Shown here in pieces: positions 22,522 through 33,600 of a stretch of DNA of 64,000 bases; the stretch's first letter is position 1, and the number at the start of each line of letters is the position of its first letter. Source of the stretch: Limnomonas spitsbergensis (Eukaryota; Chlorophyta; Chlorophyceae; Chlamydomonadales). The notes under the pieces are model-generated. The model did not search any database. It saw only the letters and a program-made list of their open reading frames with translations, and was not told where the DNA came from. The DNA lies in NCBI GenBank assembly GCA_037349105.1, contig JAYJMM010000009.1:1860001-1924000 (forward strand), written 5' to 3'. The translations under genes were made by a program, and so were the position numbers.

Positions 22522-23274
22522 CCTAGTAGGCTAAGCCTATCAAAAGCCTGCGACAAAGACCTATCGAACCTGCATTTCACCCTGATATTGCATCCAAGCT
22601 CTCGGCGCCCAGTGGCAGTCCGCGCCACCGGTCGCCGAGTGAGTCATGTCCTAGCCAGTGTTTTGTCTGCTCTCCGGCTTCGAGGGCTGGGCACGTGCTT
22701 ACTTGCACACAATTGGGCACTGGCTTGGAAACGTGTCCCAAGACTCCTCAGCCTTGACCTGACGTTTTCAGGCTTGTGCTTAAGTATGGCCAGGAGTAGC
22801 AGTGTGGGACGCCTCTCCCGACCCGCTTGTCCCAAACTTAGGGACCTTAGCAACCAACCTCGCGAGGAAACGTGAGCATATGGAGGGCCCGGCTTGTCCG
22901 CATGTCTGCCCGCCGGCTGCTGCTGCTTAGTGCCTGTCAAGGACGGATCAAGATGCACCCAGATCTGGATCCGTCCATTGTAGATCTGGATCCGTTGTCC
23001 TCGGACCAATACGGATGAAGATGTACCCAAATCTGGAACCTTCTATTGTAGATCTGGATCCGTTGTCCTACTCTACGGTACCAATCCAGTATGGATTTGG
23101 ATGCTACAACATAGGATGTGGCTTCTCATATGTGTACTGCCTTACCATGTACTGCTTTGCTGTGTACTGCCTCACTGTGTTCTGCCCCCAGTGTACTGCC
23201 CCCATACGTACTTGATCCAGGCATCAATCAGCTAAACTAAATTTCGTGATAACGCTCCGCTGGAATGTGAAGGA

Positions 23275-23890
23275 ATGACGGGCAATTCACAGACTCACCC
23301 GTTTAGGGTTTTGGGTTACGGGGCAGACAATTCACAGACTGACCCATTTAGGGTTAAGGGTTACGGGTTTGGGGGCGGACAATTCACCCGGTTGTCCTTG
23401 CGGATCATGCTTCGGGTCATTTGTCCTTCATATTGCTGTAGGGTCAAGGTTATTGTTCTAGGGTTAAGGGTTGGATTTATTGCTTTGAGGCTCAGGTGAC
23501 TGTTCTAAGGCTAAGGGATTATGGTCTTGCTCTAGGGTGTGGGGTGTAGGTCATTGCTATAGGGTTCAGGTTATTGCCCCTGCCTATGCGTCCAGGGTTT
23601 ATGCTATTTATTAGGGTTGATCGTCCTGCCCATCCGTTCAGGGTGTAGGCCATTGCTAAGAGTATATCACCCGGCTAATGTATTCAGGGTTGAGTATATT
23701 TCTTGGGTTACTCGTCCTGTTGATCCGGTCAGGGTTAAGGCTTTTTCTCAGGGTTAATCGTTCTGCCTATGCGTCCAGGGTTAAGTATATTTCTTGGGTT
23801 ACTCGTCTTGCCTATCCGTTCAGGGTTTAGGCTATTTCTTAGGGTTTGTCACTTGCCCATCCGATCAGGGTGTAGGCTATATATTCCGGT
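23275..23890 (+). repeat. Degenerate ~50-60-bp repeats with TTTAGGGTT/TTCAGGGTT cores
   Basis: Blocks such as CCTATCCGTTCAGGGTTTAG followed by GCTATTTCTTAGGGTT recur about ten times with heavy divergence. The cores are telomere-like heptamers on the plus strand. Confidence 0.6.
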
Positions 23891-24286
23891 TAATTGCTCT
23901 GCTTGTTGCTTCTCGTTTTTTCACCAACTCTCGGTACCTTGGGCCCAGCCGAGCTGGTGCCTTATTCGCCTTTCTCGCACACGCGCACGACAAGGTTCAT
24001 TCAAGCCTCTAGTCTGTTGCACACATTTTATGATGTGTGTGTGCTAGGATTTGGAATTATTGAGGATTATAATAGGGCGTAGTTTCTTGATTTTTTGTGT
24101 TAATCATCATTATCCCCAAGCATCGCATCCGATGTTGGCAGGACAAGAACAAAAAAAACAGCTTGAACGTTCCGGGGTGTCCGTCTGTTAGGTCTCTGTT
24201 CCGGTATTCTGGATCTGGCCGAATCATCCTAATGTTTTGCAGGTGTTCCCATTTTTTCACATGGCGGGATCCGCTTTTCACATCGA

Positions 24287-24720
24287 TTTTTCTCCGGCAG
24301 CAATTTTACCTCTGTGAGCTTGTGTCAGTTTTGTGCGTATGGAAGATGGTCAGCTAAATACTTTGGCTAAGCTGATAATTGAAAGGGGGGAGGAGCTTTT
24401 CTTTATCTCTAAAGTATGATTGGAACCATGTGTATGTGTGTGCATGGAGGTGTGTACCTGGCGGTACATGTGTGGACGGAAGGAAGAACTATTTTTTTCC
24501 GGCAGCAATTTTACCCCTGTGAGCTTGTGTCAGTTTTGTGCGTATGGAAGATGGTCAGCTAAATACTTTGGCTAGGCTGATAATTGAAAGGGGGGAGGAG
24601 CTTTTCTTTTTCTCTAAAGTATGATTGGAACCATGTGTATGTGTGTGCATGGAGGTGTGTACCTGGCGGTACATGTGTGGATGGAAAGTTTTACTAGAAG
24701 TACATGTGTGGATGGAAGGA
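24287..24720 (+). repeat. 205-bp tandem duplication
   Basis: A block from CCGGCAGCAATTTTACCTCT to GGACGGAAGGAAGAACTATT is present twice with only a few changes (centred on 24,296 and 24,501). A third partial copy of its 3' end (TACATGTGTGGATGGAAG) extends to about 24,760. Confidence 0.8.
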
Positions 24721-24847
24721 AGAACTGTGGGTACATGTGTGGAGGGAGGGTAGTGGCCAGGTATGACACGGATATGTGTGGAGGGAGGCTCTGCTGCCTG
24801 GATTACTGCCCATCCAGCAGGCTGCCTGTCGCCTAGTGATGGATTGG

Positions 24848-25440
24848 TGAAGATCAATTGGATGAGTTAGATTGGATGCTGCGAAGTGGGCTGAATTTGA
24901 TTGCTTTGGTGGATTGCATTGGATTTGTGAAGATCGATAAGATGAGTTAGATTGGAATTGCCAACTGAATTGGATTGCTTAATGTGTTGGCTTGGATTGG
25001 TGAAGATCGATAAGATGAGTTAGATTGAAATTGCCAACTGAATTGGATTGCTTAATTTGTTGGCTTGGATTTGTGAATATCGATAAGATGAGTTAGATTG
25101 GAATTGCCAACTGAATTGGATTGCTTAATTTGTTGGCTTGGATTTGTGAAGATCGATAAGATGAGTAAGATTGGAATTGCCAACTGAATTGGATTGCTTA
25201 ATGTGTTGGCTTGGATTGGTGAAGATCAATTGGATGAGTTATATTGGATGCTGCGAAGTGGGCTGAATTTGATTGCTTTGGTGGATTGCATTGGATTTGT
25301 GAAGTCGATAAGATGAGTAAGATTGGAATTGCCAACTGAATTGGATTGCTTAATTTGTTGGCTTGGATTGTTGATGATCGATGGGATGAGTAAGATTGGA
25401 TGCTGCGAACTCTACTGGATTCGGTTGCTTAGTTTTCGTT
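24848..25440 (+). repeat. ~75-bp tandem repeat, about 7-8 units
   Basis: Units begin GAAGATCGATAAGATGAGTT or a variant, pass through AATTGCCAACTGAATTGGAT and end GTTGGCTTGGATTTGT. The first and sixth units share a variant middle (GATGCTGCGAAGTGGGCTGA), which points to higher-order duplication. Confidence 0.8.
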
Positions 25441-25504
25441 CGGGGGAATACATACCGGGGTCGTGAGTTGGACTGTTGCCATGCGCGTTCTTATCGACAT
25501 TCCA

Positions 25505-25545
25505 TACATGCACTAAACACGCAAAGGACAGCAAGCGAAACCAGT
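25505..25545 (+). repeat. Dispersed fragment shared with the Helentron region
   Basis: TACATGCACTAAACACGCAA then GGACAGCAAGCGAAACCAGT matches 6,167-6,210 (TACATGCACTAAATATGCTA then GGACAGCGAGCGAAAACCA), same orientation. Confidence 0.6.
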
Positions 25546-25773
25546 AAAACCATGGCATGACTTTCATCGGAGTGCACGTGCGCACCTGAACCCTCCCGCA
25601 ATTGTAACGCAGTCATTATTTCAAACTGCGTATTTGATTTCCGCAGACTGTTTATTTTCATTTGTTAGTTCGGCACCGGGTGCTCTATTTTGCTGGATCG
25701 GAGATTTGAAATTTGTAAGCATTTGCCACAACTCACGGATTCAAATTAAAATTAACGACCAACATTGCCAATA

Positions 25774-25778
25774 TTACA
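25774..25778 (-). promoter_or_regulatory. TGTAA poly(A) signal of the PP2C gene
   Basis: TTACA on the plus strand (TGTAA on the minus strand), 38 bases downstream of the PP2C stop codon. This is the standard chlorophycean poly(A) signal and position. Confidence 0.6.
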
Positions 25779-25815
25779 CGATACGATCAAGCCTGATGAT
25801 GCCACCATGCCGCTA

Positions 25816-25981
25816 CTAGCGTTGGAACCGGATCAGCATCACGCTGCAGTTATCCTTAGCGCCTCGGTCACGAATGGCAAGATTCAGTAGCCGGTTTGTC
25901 ACCACCTTGTCATCGCGCTTGGTACCTTCGGCCAACAGCATGCCTGACACAGCGTCAACGCAGCCCTGTGCATCCCAAGCC
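25816..25981 (-). CDS. Last exon of a PP2C-family protein phosphatase
   Basis: 166 bp: one base completing a Gly codon, 54 codons and TAG (25,816-25,818). It follows a good acceptor (TTCTTGCTTTTGCAG). The peptide reads AWDAQGCVDAVSGMLLAEG, then NRLLNLAIRDRGAKDNCSVM and LIRFQR. In PP2C enzymes the (D)G-x-WD block precedes the last helices, and the R-G-A/S-K-DN-x-S/T-V-x-V/L motif supplies a metal-binding Asp; both are present here. PP2Cs are Mg/Mn-dependent Ser/Thr phosphatases. The upstream exons with the other metal ligands were not found in the window; they may lie beyond the acceptor array or in the 27-30 kb repeats, but no junction in the right phase was seen. Confidence 0.75.
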
Positions 25982-25984
25982 CTG

Positions 25985-27086
25985 CAAAAGCAAGAAGAAA
26001 GAATCAACCCATATCCTGCAACAGCAAAAAGGAGAATCAGCCGATATCTTGCAACAGCAAAAAGGAAGAATCAACCCATATCCTACAACAGCAAAAAGGA
26101 GAATCAGCCAATATCCTGCAACAGCAAAAAGGAGAATCAGCCGATATCTTGCAACAGCAAAAAGGAAGAATCAGCCAATATCCTGAACAGGAAAAAGGAA
26201 GAATCAACCGATATCTTGCAACAGCAAAAAGGAAGAATCAGCCGATATCTTGCAACAGCAAAAAGGAAGAATCAACCGATATCTTGCAACAGCAAAAAGG
26301 AAGAATCAGCCGATATCTTGCAACAGCAAAAAGGAAGAATCAACCGATATCCTACAACAGCAAAAAGGAAGAATCAACCGATATCTTGCAACAGCAAAAA
26401 GGAAGAATCAACCCATATCCTACAACAGCAAAAAGGAGAATCAGCCAATATCCTGCAACAGCAAAAAGGAGAATCAGCCGATATCTTGCAACAGCAAAAA
26501 GGAAGAATCAGCCAATATCCTGAACAGGAAAAAGGAAGAATCAACCGATATCTTGCAACAGCAAAAAGGAGAATCAGCCGATATCTTGCAACAGCAAAAA
26601 GGAAGAATCAACCCATATCCTACAACAGCAAAAAGGAGAATCAGCCAATATCCTGCAACAGCAAAAAGGAAGAATCAACCGATATCTTGCAACAGCAAAA
26701 AGGAAGAATCAGCCAATATCCTGAACAGGAAAAAGGAAGAATCAACCGATATCTTGCAACAGCAAAAAGGAAGAATCAGCCGATATCTTGCAACAGCAAA
26801 AAGGAAGAATCAACCGATATCTTGCAACAGCAAAAAGGAAGAATCAGCCGATATCTTGCAACAGCAAAAAGGAAGAATCAGCCGATATCCTGCAACAGGA
26901 AAAAGGAAGAATCAGCCGATATGCTGCAACAGCAAAAAGGAAGAATCAGCCGATATCCTGCAACAACAAAAAGGAAGAATCAGCCGATATCTTGCAACAG
27001 CAAAAAGGAAGAATCAGCCAATATCTTGCAACAGCAAAAAGGAAGAATCAACCGATATCCTGCAACAGGAAAAAGGAAGAATCATG
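25985..27086 (-). repeat. ~34-bp array of splice-acceptor-like units upstream of the PP2C exon
   Basis: About 32 units. On the minus strand each reads TTCTTCCTTTTTGCTGTTGC then AGGATATCGG and so on. The real acceptor in front of the exon reads TTCTTTCTTCTTGCTTTTGC then AG, so the array looks like an amplification of this intron's own 3' border: pyrimidine tract, TTGCAG and the next few bases. Variants: GGAGAATC versus GGAAGAATC, and CCTGAACAG. Long plus-strand frames across it (CNSKKEESADILQQQ and so on) are by-products of the repeat. Confidence 0.85.
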
Positions 27087-27179
27087 GCATGAGGGTCTAG
27101 GGTATGGTATTGTGTGATTTGCATGACAGGCGTTAGGGTTAAGGGTGTGAGGGTGTAAGGTGTGTTATCCCCATATGAG

Positions 27180-28340
27180 CATCCCCCCCTTGGCGCTTCC
27201 TGGCCGTGTCCTTCGGTGCGATGAGGAGGGTGCACCCCATACAACGCGTGTACCCCTTGATCCTCTCATAATCGCTTCAATTCATGCACCATCAATACAC
27301 CGAACATAACCTCAGCCGCGGACAGACGCATCCTGTCTAGGCCGTCAGACATGACAAGCAGGCTGTCTTCACTTGGACCTCCTCATAATCGCTTCAATTC
27401 ACGCAACCAATACATCCGCCATGTCCTCAAAGGCAGCGGCGGACAGACGTGTCCTGGCCGTGCCGTTCGGCGTGACCAGCAGCGGGGCATAAACCCCCCT
27501 TGACCCTCTCACACTGGCTTCCATGCATCCAACCACATCCTTAAATACAGCGGCGGACAGACGCGCCCCGTGTCCTGCGTCGCTTGACATGACCATCAGC
27601 ATGTGTACTTCTTGCAAGACCGACTTACCGGCCCGTTTGTAATTCCCTGAGGTTATGCCCTGTCACCGACCACACCTCAGATACAGCGGCGGGCAGACAT
27701 GTCATGGCCATGTCACTTGGTGTGACCAACAGGGCACAACCCCCCCCCTGACCCTCTTCCATTAATCCAATCAATTTACCCATCATACCCCTTAATACAG
27801 CCAGGGCGGTGACCAGCAGCATGTTTACCCCTGTCAAGACACTCGCACCCACCTCCATTCAGGGCTCCTGCATACAGCGGCGGACAGACGCGTCCTGGCC
27901 ATGTCCCTTGAGGTGACCAGCAGCATGTGTACTCCTTTCAAGGCACTCGCACCCACCTCCATTCATCCAATCAAGTCCATCCAGTCTATCCATCCAATCA
28001 AGCCCATCCATCCTAAAAGCAGCTTCAGGGCCCGGTTTGACCCAGGGCCAGATCTTTCCCCACCAGCTTATTATCTCATTCATCTCCTCCATCCGGTACC
28101 TGACTGGTCGGTGATCCTCCCTGGCACCCACCATGTCCTCAAAGGCCGTATCGTTCGGTGTGACCAAGAGGACATTCGCCCCCTAGACGCACTCACACCC
28201 GCTACAATTCATCCAACCAATGCACCCACCATACCCCCGAAAAAAGCCAGGGCGGTGACCAGCAGCATGTGTAACCCTTTCAGGACACTCGCACCCACCT
28301 CCATTCATCCAATCAATGTACCTTCTAGGTAGCTTCAGGG
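27180..28340 (-). repeat. Degenerate tandem copies of the border of the 28,554 exon
   Basis: On the minus strand, blocks translating roughly as LLVTPNDTARTRLSAA then FEDMVG recur near 27,210, 27,350, 27,460, 27,570, 27,710, 27,880, 28,150 and 28,250, against the least damaged version at 28,554-28,620. Spacing varies from 110 to 300 bp. A longer block (CAGGGCCCGG to CCATCCGGTACC) is duplicated at about 28,026-28,100 and 28,334-28,410. No gene is claimed in this interval. Confidence 0.65.
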
Positions 28341-28429
28341 CCCGGCTTGACCCAGGGACAGACCTTCCCCCCGCCAACTTCTTTTCTCATTCATCTTTTC
28401 TATTTAGGGGGGTCATTCTTTTTCCGCTC

Positions 28430-28520
28430 ACTGTTTATTCTTTGCTCGTACCGATTTTCGGGCACCTGTCCCATGCATCAAATGTGATGCCCTGCTGGAC
28501 GGTAAAAACTTCATCCGGTA
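28430..28520 (-). mobile_element. Fragment of the Helentron-like module
   Basis: In reverse orientation this matches 6,088-6,160: GGGCATCACATTTGATGCAT and flanks, encoding VFTVQQGITFDAWDRCP. It is a short, isolated piece next to the duplicated exon borders. Confidence 0.6.
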
Positions 28521-28553
28521 CCCGCCTGGTCGGTAATCTTCCCAGGCACCCAC

Positions 28554-29336
28554 CATATCCTCAGAGGCAGCGGCGGACAGGCGCGTCCTGGCCGTGTCGT
28601 TCGGCGTGACAAGCAATGAGGCCGGGAGACTCGCGGACCGTGCCGCGGGAAGTGCTGCACGAGGGGACGGCTCAGCGCTGCTGGCCCCAATCACAGGAGG
28701 AGCAGAGCGGGAAGATGGCTCTGAGTCGGCAGCTGTTCTCACAGCAGGAATTGTGCGGGCAGCTGCGCCCGGCACAGGAGGAGCAGAGCGGGAAGATGGC
28801 TCTGAGTCGGCAGCTGTTTTCACAGCAGGGAGTGTGCGGGCAGCTGCGCCCGGCGCGGGCAGAGCTGAGCTGGGGTATGACGCTGAGGAAACGGCAGCGA
28901 CTGGAGAGGAGGGTGCTCCCGCACCCTGTGGAGGTACCCTCGCATCCGGATCTGACGGTGCTCCCGCATCCGGATGAGGCGCCCACGCATCTGTGCGGAG
29001 CGGAGAAGGTATTGCTGTGTCAAATGCTTGAGTTGCTACTGCATGAGGCTGAGCAGGGCAGGGCGCGACTGCCGAGAGGCCCCGGCTGCTGTCCGTGGCA
29101 GTCAAAGGACCTGGTGTCGAGCATGCAGCCGTGGGGTGAACAGGAGGTGCTCCTTCTTCTCCCGGTTGTGGCGCTCCTGATTCAGCCTGAGGATCCCCCC
29201 CATGTGGGTAAGGCACTCCAGGTAGAAGGGCCCCGTGATGCAAAGGACCTGGTGCCGAGCCGGGGGAGGGGGCCGCAAATTGGCATGAAGAGGACGACGG
29301 GTCAGAGAGGTCCCGTCCGCTTCCCGTGGCAGTCAA
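28554..29336 (-). CDS. Ala/Pro/Ser-rich exon, unidentified gene
   Basis: On the minus strand a frame is open from at least 29,336 to 28,554, where GAGGATATG/GTGGGT is a donor of the type used repeatedly in this window. The peptide is low complexity (PHPDAGAPSDPDARVPP) with an internal 75-bp duplication (GAAARTLPAVKTAADSEPSS). Its last residues, LLVTPNDTARTRLSAAASED, are those copied in the adjacent repeats. The plus strand is also open here for 319 codons, so strand choice rests on the donor and on where the border copies lie. It does not join the PP2C exon in phase. Confidence 0.38.
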
Positions 29337-30539
29337 TGGAACAGGGGGTGTCGCGCCGTCGGAGGGGGCCGCCAGTTGATAAGAAGGGGACGCGAATGCC
29401 GAGGGACCCGGGACGCCTTCAGTGGCGCTTCGCTGACGAACGGTCCCACTGTCCAGTCCAGGAAGCTGGATCGGAAAGGTGTGGCCTGCTGGAGGATGTA
29501 CAGTTAATACAGAGAGGACTTACTTGTCAGCAAAGGGGGACGGATTATTTCACTGCCAAGGGATTTAGGTTTTAGTTTTCCCCTAAATCCTGAACCCTGA
29601 GCCCTAAAGGAAAGGTTTGTTCCCCATTGGCCTGGTGAAAGCTGCTTATCGCCCCCCCAAAGGGATGCAGGTTCGCGAATAAATAAACAAGGATGCATGG
29701 CGGGTCATGCATGGCATGGACATGGATGTAATGTATGGCTTGACATGGATGTGTGGATGCATGGCATGACATGACATGACACGACATGGATGGACGCATG
29801 CGTGGATGCATGCATGACGTGGATGGATGGACGCAGGGATACAAGGATGCATGGATTGAGAGATAAATGCACGGATGATTTGACACGACGTGGATGCATG
29901 GCGTGACACGACATGATGTCATGCATTGCTCGGTTGCGACATCCCAACCTGTTCCATCCGATTCTTTGGAGAGGAGCCACTTGGGGCGCTTGTCGCGATG
30001 TTGAGTCGAACCTCCCGCTGCTTGGTTTGTGGTTCCCGTTGATTGGGCCACTGCTTCCGCTGTTCGGACTGATGCTCTGCTGGCCTTATCTCCGTCCTGA
30101 TCTCGCAGATGATCTTCCTGACTACCCATATGGAAGGAAACAGAATTTAAGCGCGCCTGATGTTGGTGTTCGGCGCGCTAGCTGTATCCGACGCGCTTTG
30201 CTGTGACGAAAGAGTGGAGGGCAGGATTCGGAGCCGCGGGGATATGGCACTCGCGGGCGGGGAGAAATCCTAGGGCGTCGACCCACCTTCGACGAGGTTC
30301 GGCGATGCCGTACACCACATGCGCTTTCTGCCGCGCATGTGCATCGACAATAATGTTTTTGTTAGCAACAACGGCGCGCACATCAGGGTCTTGCTGCCAG
30401 CGGCTCGAGGCGTATGAGCGAGTGCCCAGTTTGCGGTGCACGCACACACACACACACACAGTCACACACACACACTACTTGGAAGATGCCATATTCGTGG
30501 AGACCGTGCTGCTGAAGAAGTAATTGTTACAATCAACAG
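29337..30539. other. No firm gene; ATGGATGCATGG-like repeats and a possible minus-strand frame
   Basis: 29,690-29,935 is a degenerate array of GGATGCATGGCATGACATGA-like units. A minus-strand frame at 30,178-30,471 (RWQQDPDVRAVVANKNIIVD, HVVYGIAEPRRRWVDALGF) looks coding-like but has no clear acceptor. The plus strand from about 30,200 is also open. A (CA)n run lies at 30,441-30,473. Confidence 0.35.
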
Positions 30540-30685
30540 CATCACGCACACGGTTCGACGCAGCGCACACTCCACATCATGCACGTAGACGATGCTCCGC
30601 GCACGGATGCCGTGACGCTGAGAAACTACGGCTTCCCGCAACACGACATGCGAGATAGAGCCGAGCTCATCGGGGGGGGCTTCAA
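30540..30685 (+). CDS. Exon 1 (or first visible exon) of the polyQ gene
   Basis: Open from the CAACAG acceptor at 30,539 with ATG at 30,579. The peptide includes MHVDDAPRTDAVTLRNYGFP and DMRDRAELIGGGF. It ends TTCAA/GTGGGT in phase 2; the split codon with the next exon gives Asn. If ATG 30,579 is the true start, the preceding 39 bases are 5' UTR. Confidence 0.6.
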
Positions 30686-33600
30686 GTGGGTATATCTCCT
30701 CTCGCTCTCGATAAAGAAAGGAGTGGTGTGGGGGGGGGGGGGGGGCTACTCATGTGCATGCGCTCTCGCCCGCCACTGCATCCGTGGCATGTGACGCGAT
30801 GTGCATATCGCAGACTAGAGACACCAACCGTGCCACACCGCCATACGAAACAAACCCTCGCCTCCCTCTTCGCTTGGTAAATCGGTGAAACTAGTACCGC
30901 TCCCCCTAGACGCTTGCTGACGCCTTGATAGACCCCCCATCTCCACACACACGCACACGCATACTCCCATGCATATGTGTATGTGGTCGAGGCCTCGCTT
31001 AAATGTGTCGCGATATCAGCACACTCCCCTCCCTAAACGCTTGCCTGCCACCCAGCCAGCCACGTGCAAACCAACTAGCTCTCGCCCGAGTCCCAGCACC
31101 GATGCCGATAGTTCATGGCTTTATGTCTAGCCCATGCATGACAGCGTTTTCCATACACCACAGCAATGTCACCGGGTATACATGTTCTTGCCTGCTGCTT
31201 CATGCATGTAAGATTTTACTCCTCCCGCCCCCCTTCTCCAGAACCCACACCCGCTTCTTCCGCCCCCTGATCTCCCCTAACCCCTCCTCACCCTTCCCTA
31301 GGGCCCTCCCCTCCTGATCCCCCCCCCTCCCCTACCCTCCTAACCCCGACTAGAGCCCTCCCCCATTGCAGCAGTTACACTGAGCAAGGCCAGCTTTAAT
31401 ATCCCCACATCCGCCATCTCCCGCCCCAACGCCCCTACTTTTCGTTTGCCAATACTTTACAAGGTGTGAGACCGGCCGCCCAACCTTTAAAACCTGAGAC
31501 GCATACACAAAAACAGCCCGGCGCATGTGGCCCTCGCTACTTGCACTTTTCTCATCCCCTCCTGCCCCCTGATCGCCCGTCCACACAGTGTGAACACCGA
31601 GCAGGACTACATGTACAATCGCCACATCCGCCACCTGCCACCCCAGCGCCTCCAGCTCCCAGACCCGCACCTTCAGTCAGAGCTGACAGAGCAGGAGCTC
31701 CAGCGGGCACGGACCGGGACGGGCCACGTGCAACGCGGTGCATACGTGTACCAAAACATGGTACCGGCAGGGCAGCAGCATGGGCAGCAGCACCAGGGGT
31801 ACCCTGGTACATGGAACCAGCAGGGGCAGCAGCAGCAGCAGCAGCAGCAGGACGCCTGGAGGCGGCAACAGGAGCAGCAGCTTCCTGCCGCGGCCGCCGC
31901 TCCGCCGTCTATGGCCTGGGTTCTGGGTCCCGAAGGGCCGATGTTGCTACCGACGCTGCAAGCGCCACGGCATCCACCTCCGCCCTACCCCCAGCTCCCG
32001 CCGGGGACACCTGTTGCTCCACACGGCCCGTACACCCCGCACGACATCGCCGCCGCGTGGCACAGCTGGGAGCGGGAGCGGGCCCGGCAGCCGTCACCGC
32101 GCGAGGCCGGCGCACGCGTGCGGGGTGCCGCCTCGCCGCCCGGCCGCCGCGGCGGCACGCCGGCATATGGGGCGCCTCCTGCTCGCTCAGGCTCGCCTAA
32201 CCCGCGAAGTCTCGCCTCTCCAAGCGGTCGCACCGGCGGCCCCGGCAGCCCCAGGGGTGGTTCCGGAGGCTCGACCGGTGCAAGAGCGCCCCGTCCCGCG
32301 CCGCTGCGCATCGATCCCCTTCGCGACAGCGGAGGCATGTACGATAACGACGGTGGTAACAATCACGACGGGGATTACGACGGCAACGGGAGCTCACGCG
32401 AGAGGCTGAGGTTTCAGTGGCAGAAGACGCAGGCCGAGCAGCTGAGCAGGCCGCCGTGGGGCTCGGGCTCGGGCGTGCGCGTCCCCAGCGGCAGCGGCGG
32501 CGGCGGCGTTGGGCCGCAGGGCTGGGCCGGACCCTCGGAGGAGGAGCTTGATGAGATGGCCGTGTACGACGCTGCGCTCGACCAAGAAGCTTACAATGGG
32601 CAGCCAGGGAGGCAGTCAGGGGGGCACTCGGCGCAACAACAGCAACAGCAGCAACAGCAGCACCAACAGCAACTACAGCACCATCCTTCCTCCGCTCACA
32701 CAACAACAACGGTACGGCCGGCCAGCCCGCCGCCGCAACAGCAACAGCAGGAACAAAAGCTACATCCGCAGCAGCAGCAACAACAGCGACAACAACAACT
32801 TCCGCCGCCGCAACAGCAGCAGCAGCAACAGATGGAACCGCCGGCGGCGGCGGCAGGATCTCCCAGAAAGCCGTCTCTGCACATTACCTCTGAGGTGCCT
32901 TCTCAGAGTCTGACGACTGGACCCGACTCCCCGATGCACGGCGTCGTCGCACGGGCTGGGGGTGTGAGGCAGAAGAGCGGCCTCGGACCGGCTGAGGCCA
33001 GCGTTGCTCCCCTGCAGCAGCAGCAAGAGCAGCAACAACAGCAACAAAAGCAACAAAAGCAGCAGCAGCAGGAGATGCCTGCCCAGGAGGGGCGCACCCC
33101 ACCCGGTGCAACGGCAGACGCCGCCTCGCATGCTGGCGTGCCAGAGGATCCTCGTTTGCATAGAGGGCAGGCAGCAACAACAGCAACAGCAGCTGCAACA
33201 ACAGCTGCAACAGCTGCAACAGTAGCCACTACCACACTGGGTTTGCAAAACCCCGTGCCTCCCACGCGCCTGAACCCTGATACCGATGATGATGACTTGC
33301 TCCCGCTGGAGGGGTCTTTAAGCTTCAACCTCGGGCCTGCCGGCATGGCGGTACAGCTCCAGGGTGGCAGGCAGAACGAACCACAGCAAGTACCGCCTGG
33401 CACACCAAGGATGATGCCGGTACAGCTCCAGGGTGACAGGCAGTACGAACCACAGCAAGTACCGCCCGGCACACCAAGGATGATGCCGGGGCCGCAGGGG
33501 CAGGCCCATGGGGACCGTCAGTACGGAGGGCCGGGGCAGGCCCAAGGGGGCAGTCAGTACGGAGGGCCGGGGCCGGCCCAAGGGGGTGGTCAGTATGGAG

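Larger units (their letters stand above)
22522..25815. other. Non-coding, repeat-rich spacer
   Basis: No convincing gene. Contents: a possible extra exon-like frame at 22,588-22,875 ending at GGAAAC/GTGAGC, not linkable in phase; BamHI-like GATCTGGATCC duplications at 22,965-23,065; degenerate TTAGGG-bearing repeats (23,275-23,890); a 205-bp duplication (24,287-24,720); and a roughly 75-bp array (24,848-25,440). Confidence 0.45.

Noticed and set aside
25874..27100. 408-codon plus-strand frame (CNSKKEESADILQQQ repeats)
   Set aside because: It begins antisense to the PP2C exon and continues through the acceptor-like array; the peptide is the array translated.
30178..30471. Minus-strand exon RWQQDPDVRAVVANKN considered as a PP2C upstream exon
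   Set aside because: The similarity to the PP2C motif before the DG-x-WD block is too loose, no acceptor fits, and no in-phase path to 25,981 was found.
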